From an uncultured Pseudomonadota bacterium (GTDB lineage Bacteria > Pseudomonadota > Gammaproteobacteria > Steroidobacterales > Steroidobacteraceae): a DNA stretch of 41,107 nucleotides. Positions within the stretch are counted from its first letter, which is position 1; the number at the start of each line of letters is the position of its first letter. Location of the stretch: the NCBI GenBank assembly GCA_903927005.1, contig CAIYLH010000126.1, positions 1-41,107 of the forward strand, read 5' to 3'. The notes beneath the pieces were generated by a model. That model was given only the letters and a program-made list of their open reading frames with translations, ran no database searches and was not told the origin of the DNA. A program made the position numbers and the translations under genes. Shown here one piece after another: positions 36,302 to 41,107 of the stretch.

Positions 36302-38086
36302 ATGAGCGACCTACCACCGGCAACGCCTACGGCCGCGCCCCTAGTAGCGGCAAATACCGCCCTGCCGCGGGCACCGACGCCCGAAGCGATCGATCACGCC
36401 TTCCGCGCCGCGCTCGGCAAACTCTCCGGCGGCCTGTCGCCTGCCCCGTTCACGGCCGCCTGGAGCGACTGGGCGATGCAGCTGGCCAGCTCGCCCGGCC
36501 GACAGTTCGAACTGGCCGCTGATGCTATGAAGCGCGCGGCCGACACCCTGCAGTTCGCGGCCCGCGCTGCCGGCGGCGAGAAGCTCGCACCGAGCGACGG
36601 CGCGCCGGCCAACACCGACAAGCGCTTTGCTGCCGAGGCCTGGGCGCAGTACCCGTTCAACGTCTACGCCCGTGCATTCCAGAACAGCGCAGGTTGGCTG
36701 CAGTCGCTACCCACGAACATGGATGGGCTGCCGAAGTACCACGGTGAACTGGTCGAGTTCACGGTACGCCAGTGGCTCGACGCCCTCTCGCCGACGAACT
36801 TTCTCGCCTCGAATCCCGAGCTACTCGAATTGACGCGCGCCGAGGGCGGCCAGAACCTGATGCGCGGCGCGCAGAACCTCATCGAGGACCTGACGCGGAC
36901 GATGCAGAAGCAGGGCCCGGTAGGCACCGAAGCGTTCGAGGTCGGCAAGGGCGTGGCGCTGACGCCCGGCAAGGTGATCCTGCGCAACGCACTGATCGAG
37001 CTGATCCAATACTCGCCAACGACCGCCGACGCGCACGCAGAGCCAGTGCTGCTGGTGCCGGCATGGATCATGAAGTACTACATCCTCGACCTCAGCGCGC
37101 GCAACTCACTGGTCAAGTATCTGGTTGATCAGGGCCACACCGTCTTTGTGGTCTCGTGGAAAAACCCCCAGGCGGAGGATCGCGATCTCGGCATGGACGA
37201 CTACGTCGACCTCGGCCTCAAGGCGGCGGTCGACGCGATCAGCCGCATCGTTCCCGGCGTTGGCATCCACGCGGCCGGCTACTGCATTGGCGGCACGCTG
37301 CTGTCGATTGGCGCGGCGACGCTGGCGAGCGAGGGCGATGAGCGTCTGGCAAGTGTCACGCTGCTAGCCGCGCAGACCGACTTCTCCGAGCCCGGCGAGC
37401 TGTCGTTATTTATCAACCCCAGTCAGCTGTCGCTGCTCGAGGCGCAGATGTACCAGGAAGGCGTGCTCGACAGCAGCCAGATGGGCGGGGCGTTCCAGAT
37501 GCTGCGACCGCGCGACATGATCTGGCAGCCCATGGTGCAGAGCTACCTGAAGGGCGCTCGCGAGCCGATGATCGACCTGATGGCGTGGAACGCCGATGGC
37601 ACGCGCATGCCATACAAGATGCACACCGAATACCTGTACCGGCTCTATCTGGACAACGAGCTCGCCAGCGGACGCTTCCCGGTACACGGCAAGCCCGTGA
37701 GCCTTGGCGAGATACAGGTGCCCATGTTCGTAGTGGGCACCGAAACCGACCACGTAGCGCCGTGGAAGAGCGTCTACAAGGTCGGTTCGCTGGTGCGCTC
37801 GCCCGACTATACGTTCCTGCTGACCAGCGGCGGCCACAATGCCGGCATTGTCAGCGGACCGGTGCACCCGAAGCGCAGACATCGGGTGCGCCGCACCGAT
37901 CGTGCCGCGCGCGTGCTGGCCGCTGAAGAATGGCTGGCGACAACGCCGCCAGCCACGGGCTCCTGGTGGCCAACCTGGCAGCAGTGGCTAGTCACGCACT
38001 CCACTGCCCGCGTTGCGCCGCCCGCGATGGGCGCCGAGGGTTACCCGGCGCTTGGCGACGCGCCGGGTGAGTACGTGCGCGGCTGA
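36302..38086 (+). CDS. phaC: Class I poly(3-hydroxyalkanoate) synthase PhaC
   Basis: A 594-residue enzyme polymerising 3-hydroxyacyl-CoA (typically 3-hydroxybutyryl-CoA) into storage granules. The PhaC N-terminal domain spans about 100-270. The catalytic triad is visible: Cys328 in the lipase-like box GYCIGGTLL, Asp483 in GTETDHVAPW and His512 in SGGHNAGIV, close to Cys319/Asp480/His508 of the Cupriavidus necator enzyme. The size fits class I. AGGAG lies 7 bases before the ATG, and a clear sigma-70 promoter sits immediately upstream. No phaA, phaB, phasin or phaR gene is within the window. The 3' end is 7 bp from a convergent peptidase gene. Confidence 0.95.
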   Translation: MSDLPPATPTAAPLVAANTALPRAPTPEAIDHAFRAALGKLSGGLSPAPFTAAWSDWAMQLASSPGRQFELAADAMKRAADTLQFAARAAGGEKLAPSDGAPANTDKRFAAEAWAQYPFNVYARAFQNSAGWLQSLPTNMDGLPKYHGELVEFTVRQWLDALSPTNFLASNPELLELTRAEGGQNLMRGAQNLIEDLTRTMQKQGPVGTEAFEVGKGVALTPGKVILRNALIELIQYSPTTADAHAEPVLLVPAWIMKYYILDLSARNSLVKYLVDQGHTVFVVSWKNPQAEDRDLGMDDYVDLGLKAAVDAISRIVPGVGIHAAGYCIGGTLLSIGAATLASEGDERLASVTLLAAQTDFSEPGELSLFINPSQLSLLEAQMYQEGVLDSSQMGGAFQMLRPRDMIWQPMVQSYLKGAREPMIDLMAWNADGTRMPYKMHTEYLYRLYLDNELASGRFPVHGKPVSLGEIQVPMFVVGTETDHVAPWKSVYKVGSLVRSPDYTFLLTSGGHNAGIVSGPVHPKRRHRVRRTDRAARVLAAEEWLATTPPATGSWWPTWQQWLVTHSTARVAPPAMGAEGYPALGDAPGEYVRG

Positions 38087-38093
38087 AAGCGAC

Positions 38094-39515
38094 TCAGCGC
38101 GCCGCGGCCAGCGACCGGATCAGCCGGTAGCTGAACTCCAGCGACTCGTAGAACTCGTTCACGCCGACGCGCTCATCACGGCCATGCGCACGTAAGTCAG
38201 ACTCCTCGACGAACGTGCCGGAGACGCCGAACGTCGGCAGCCCGGCGCGACGGAAGAAAACGTTGTCGGAGGCACCGGAGGACATCACCGGCACGACCTT
38301 CACACCCGGCCACATCTCGCTGGTGATCTGCTCTACCTTCGCGACCACCGCCTTATCCAGCGTTGCCGCCGGACTCGGGTTTGGCTCGGTGACGACACCC
38401 ACCTCGACAGCCGGATCGTCGATCACCCGCCGCAACGTCGCGAGCACCTCGGCGGTATTCTCATCCGGCAGCAGCCGGCACTGGATCGTCGCTTTCGCTC
38501 GCATCGGCAGCGCGCTCTCGCTCTGGCCACCCTGCACCAGAGTCACGGGACAGGTGCTGTGGGCCTGCGCGTTGAACACCGGCGCGTCCCGCAGCTTCTC
38601 GAGCGCAGCGACATCGGCGGGGTTCGCAAGCAAAGCGCGCGCTGCCGCACCCGTCTCCGCACCGACGCGGCCGGAAGCCGCCTCCAGGTACTGGCGCGTC
38701 GTGTCGCTGAAGCGCACCGGGAACTGGTAGGCGTCGAGCTTCGCAAGCGCCCGCGCCAGGCGCGCGATCGCGTTGTCACGCGGCGGCAACGAACTGTGTC
38801 CGCCGGCACCCGCCGTCGTCAGCGAGTAGGTCGCGTAGACCTTCTCCGCCGTCTGGATCGTGTTCCACAGCTTCTCGCCGTGCAGCGCCTGTCCCTTGCC
38901 GGCATCGTGATTGATCACCAGCCCCGCCTCGATCAGCGGCCGATGCTCCTTGAGCATCCAGTCAGCGCCATTGGCGTCGCCACCAGTCTCCTCGTCCGTG
39001 TTGAAGAACAGGATAATGTCGCGGTCAGGCGTATAGCCTTCCTTCTTCAGGCGGATCAGGTTGGCCGCGAGGATCGCGACCTCGTTCTTCACGTCGACCG
39101 TGCCTCGGCCGTAAAAGAAGCCGTCCTTTTCGGTCAGCACGAACGGATCCAGACTCCAGGTCTCACGGATCGCCTCAACAACGTCAAGGTGCGCATTGAA
39201 CAGCACCGGCTTGCCCTTGCCCTTGCCGCGCAAGCGCACAACGATGTTCATTTTGTCCGGACGTGGCCCGCCAACGTAGACGTCGGCCGCCGGAAAACCG
39301 CCGGCGAGGAATCGTGCGGCCAGCGCATCGGCGGCCTTTGCCGAACCGATCGCGTGGGTCGTGTTGGTGCCGATGATCTCGGCAAAAATCTCGCGCGCCA
39401 GTGCCTCGGAGGCGGCCGGCGAACGCGGCGCAGGGAGCGCCAACGCGGGGGCCGCCACGAGGAGGGAAAGCAGCACGCCAACAGCAGCGGTGCGCAGGCG
39501 GTCGGTTGATGTCAT
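38094..39515 (-). CDS. Exported M20 family zinc metallopeptidase/hydrolase
   Basis: A 473-residue M20 peptidase-like protein with a signal peptide (AAVGVLLSLLVAAPALA). Zinc and catalytic motifs are FNAHLDVV (ligand His, Asp), YGRGTVDVKNEV (bridging Asp), FNTDEETGGDANG (general-base Glu pair) and the later NHDAGKG. The dimerisation insert spans about 215-340. The C-terminal VMSSGASDNVFFR and the final VGVNEFYESLEF contain the remaining ligands. It likely hydrolyses small peptides or N-acyl amino acids in the periplasm; the substrate is unknown. Confidence 0.9.
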   Translation of the reverse strand: MTSTDRLRTAAVGVLLSLLVAAPALALPAPRSPAASEALAREIFAEIIGTNTTHAIGSAKAADALAARFLAGGFPAADVYVGGPRPDKMNIVVRLRGKGKGKPVLFNAHLDVVEAIRETWSLDPFVLTEKDGFFYGRGTVDVKNEVAILAANLIRLKKEGYTPDRDIILFFNTDEETGGDANGADWMLKEHRPLIEAGLVINHDAGKGQALHGEKLWNTIQTAEKVYATYSLTTAGAGGHSSLPPRDNAIARLARALAKLDAYQFPVRFSDTTRQYLEAASGRVGAETGAAARALLANPADVAALEKLRDAPVFNAQAHSTCPVTLVQGGQSESALPMRAKATIQCRLLPDENTAEVLATLRRVIDDPAVEVGVVTEPNPSPAATLDKAVVAKVEQITSEMWPGVKVVPVMSSGASDNVFFRRAGLPTFGVSGTFVEESDLRAHGRDERVGVNEFYESLEFSYRLIRSLAAAR

Positions 39516-39618
39516 GAACGGGCTCCGGACAAAGGCGCGGGGATCGCGTAGTCAGTGACTTTGCCCCCTCTCGCCGCCGGCCGCAAATCCTGCCCGCGCG
39601 GAACGCCTGCCGGCGCGA

Positions 39619-41107
39619 TCAGCGCAGCGTCAACATCAGGTCCTTGGCGTCGACGTGCTGCCCCGGGCGCACCAGCACCTCCACCACCTCCGCATCGCGC
39701 TCCGCGCGCACTGCAGCTTCCATTTTCATCGCCTCGAGCGTCACCAGCGTATCGCCGGCAGCGACCTTCTGGCCGGCCTTAACCGCGACGGTAACGACGT
39801 TGCCCGGCATCGGCGCGCCGATCTGATTGGCATCGCCGATCTCGGCCTTGCGGGCCGGCGGACGCTTGGCGACCTTGCTACGGTCGGCAACCCGCACCGA
39901 GCGCGGCTGGCCGTTGAGTTCGAAGAACACGGTTCTGGCGCCATCTTCATGGACCTCGCTCGCGGCAACGAAGCGCACGATCAGCGTCTTGCCGCGCTCG
40001 AGGTCGACCGACAGCTCCTCGCCCACCTCCATGCCATAGAAGAACGTGGGCGTCGGCAGTACGGCGACATTGCCGTAGCGAGCGCGCTCCTTGGCATAGT
40101 CGACAAATACCTTCGGGTACATCAGGTAGGACGCAAACTCAGTGTCGCTGACCGCTCGCTCGACCTTCTTCTCGGCAACCGTCCGCTCCGCGACGAGATC
40201 CGCCGGCGGCAGCACTTCACCCGGGCGGTTAACCAGCGGCGCGCGACCCTTGAGCACCTTCTGCTGCAGGACTTGCGGGAAACCGCCGTAAGGCTGGCCG
40301 ATGTCACCGTGGAAGAACTGTACGACGGACTCGGGGAATGCCACCTCGTGGGCCGGATCCTCGACCTGAGCACGACTGAGCCCCGAGGTCACCATCATGA
40401 TCGCCATGTCGCCGACCACCTTGGAGCTCGGCGTCACCTTCACGATGTCGCCAAACATCTGGTTGACGTCGGCATAGGCGGAGGCGACCTCCGGCCAGCG
40501 ATGTTCATCGATGCCCAGTGAACGCGCCTGCTCGCGCAAGTTCGTGTACTGGCCACCCGGCATGCCGTGCAGGTAAACCTCGCTCGCGCCGGAGCGAATG
40601 TCGCTCTCGAACGCGCCGTAGCAGTGACGCACCTGCTCCCAGTAGACCGACAGCTGACGGAGGTTAGCCGCATCGAGGCCGGGATCGCGCGACGAGTGCC
40701 GCAACGCCTCAGCGATCGATCCCAGGTTCGGCTGTGAGGTCAGGCCGCTCATCGAATCGATCGCGGCATCCACCGCATCGCAGCCCGCATCCACCGCCGC
40801 CAGCACGCTCGCCGAGGCGATGCCGCTGGTGTCATGCGTGTGGAAATGGATCGGGATGGAAATCTCATTCTTCAGCGCGGTAACCAACGCACGCGCAGCG
40901 TGAGGGCGACACAGGCCCGCCATGTCCTTGATGCCGAGAACATGCGCACCGGCCTTCTCCAGCTCTTTCGCCATGCGCACGTAATACTTGAGGTCGTACT
41001 TGCTCTCGCGCGGATCGGAGAGGTTGCCGGTGTAGCAGATCGCCGCCTCGACGACCTTGCCACTCTCGCCCACCGCGTCGATGGCAACGCGCATGTTGTC
41101 GATCCAG
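39619..41107 (-). CDS. Pyruvate carboxylase (or PycB/OadA), C-terminal part, 5' end outside window
   Basis: The frame is open from the right edge to TGA at 39619, giving about 495 residues. It contains the end of the carboxyltransferase domain (IKDMAGLCRPH, metal-binding HFHTHDTSG, DSMSGLTSQPNLGS), a PYC-type linker (GDIGQPYGGFP, TPTFFYGMEVGEE) and a biotinyl domain with the biotinylated lysine in LEAMKMEAAV. The linker and the FYGMEVGEE block look like full-length pyruvate carboxylase, which makes oxaloacetate from pyruvate and bicarbonate. A separate PycB or OadA subunit cannot be excluded because the N-terminal half is missing. Confidence 0.85.
   Translation of the reverse strand, partial: WIDNMRVAIDAVGESGKVVEAAICYTGNLSDPRESKYDLKYYVRMAKELEKAGAHVLGIKDMAGLCRPHAARALVTALKNEISIPIHFHTHDTSGIASASVLAAVDAGCDAVDAAIDSMSGLTSQPNLGSIAEALRHSSRDPGLDAANLRQLSVYWEQVRHCYGAFESDIRSGASEVYLHGMPGGQYTNLREQARSLGIDEHRWPEVASAYADVNQMFGDIVKVTPSSKVVGDMAIMMVTSGLSRAQVEDPAHEVAFPESVVQFFHGDIGQPYGGFPQVLQQKVLKGRAPLVNRPGEVLPPADLVAERTVAEKKVERAVSDTEFASYLMYPKVFVDYAKERARYGNVAVLPTPTFFYGMEVGEELSVDLERGKTLIVRFVAASEVHEDGARTVFFELNGQPRSVRVADRSKVAKRPPARKAEIGDANQIGAPMPGNVVTVAVKAGQKVAAGDTLVTLEAMKMEAAVRAERDAEVVEVLVRPGQHVDAKDLMLTLR

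Overview
The window is a gene-dense stretch of bacterial chromosome with very high GC, short intergenic gaps and many GTG starts. Gene content points to a Gram-negative, aerobic proteobacterium: an OmpW porin, an Omp85-type barrel, L,D-transpeptidase, HrpB helicase, UrcA protein, P-II with a sigma-54-like promoter, class I PHA synthase and GloA. UrcA, OmpW, HrpB and a bacterial S1/P1 nuclease together fit a gammaproteobacterium of the Xanthomonadales/Nevskiales/Steroidobacter type. This lineage call is inference. I see no tRNA, rRNA, CRISPR array, IS element, prophage or integrase.

Layout. 1-3470: end of a cupin-like gene, a cysteine-synthase-family PLP enzyme overlapping an L,D-transpeptidase, and a convergent NlpC/P60 lipoprotein. 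3709-8510: hydroxyproline/proline epimerase coupled to a MATE transporter, then HrpB. 8517-11862: DedA protein, periplasmic 5'-nucleotidase and a DUF1295 membrane protein. 11981-15038: a fused two-module ABC permease with its ATPase and no binding protein. 15187-20239 (minus): a degenerate alpha/beta hydrolase, IlvA, a Lys/Ala-rich histone-H1-like protein, a second hydrolase and an MFS carrier. 20407-28221: small envelope, redox and stress genes (UrcA, glycine-zipper protein, OmpW, MsrB, M23 peptidase, SDR, S1/P1 nuclease, cytochrome c, GloA, DsbA-like lipoprotein, hemerythrin). 28218-31296: acetolactate synthase large and small subunits arranged head to head, followed by a GST. 31306-36233: Omp85-like protein, QorA, 2Fe-2S ferredoxin and P-II on the minus strand, divergent from an FAD ferredoxin-reductase-like gene. 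36302-41107: PhaC, an M20 peptidase and the C-terminal part of pyruvate carboxylase.

How it fits together. Branched-chain amino acid entry steps (IlvA, acetolactate synthase), anaplerosis (pyruvate carboxylase) and carbon storage (PhaC) share the region, with nitrogen sensing (P-II) between them. The best regulatory signal is upstream of the P-II gene: a -24/-12 element and two NtrC-like boxes 31 bp apart. Other points for a second look are the Omp85-like gene, whose signal peptide has a good ribosome binding site but an ACG where the start codon should be; the split acetolactate synthase genes; the ABC transporter without a binding protein; and the hydrolase without a catalytic Ser or His. 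I found no obviously new multi-gene defence or biosynthetic system.
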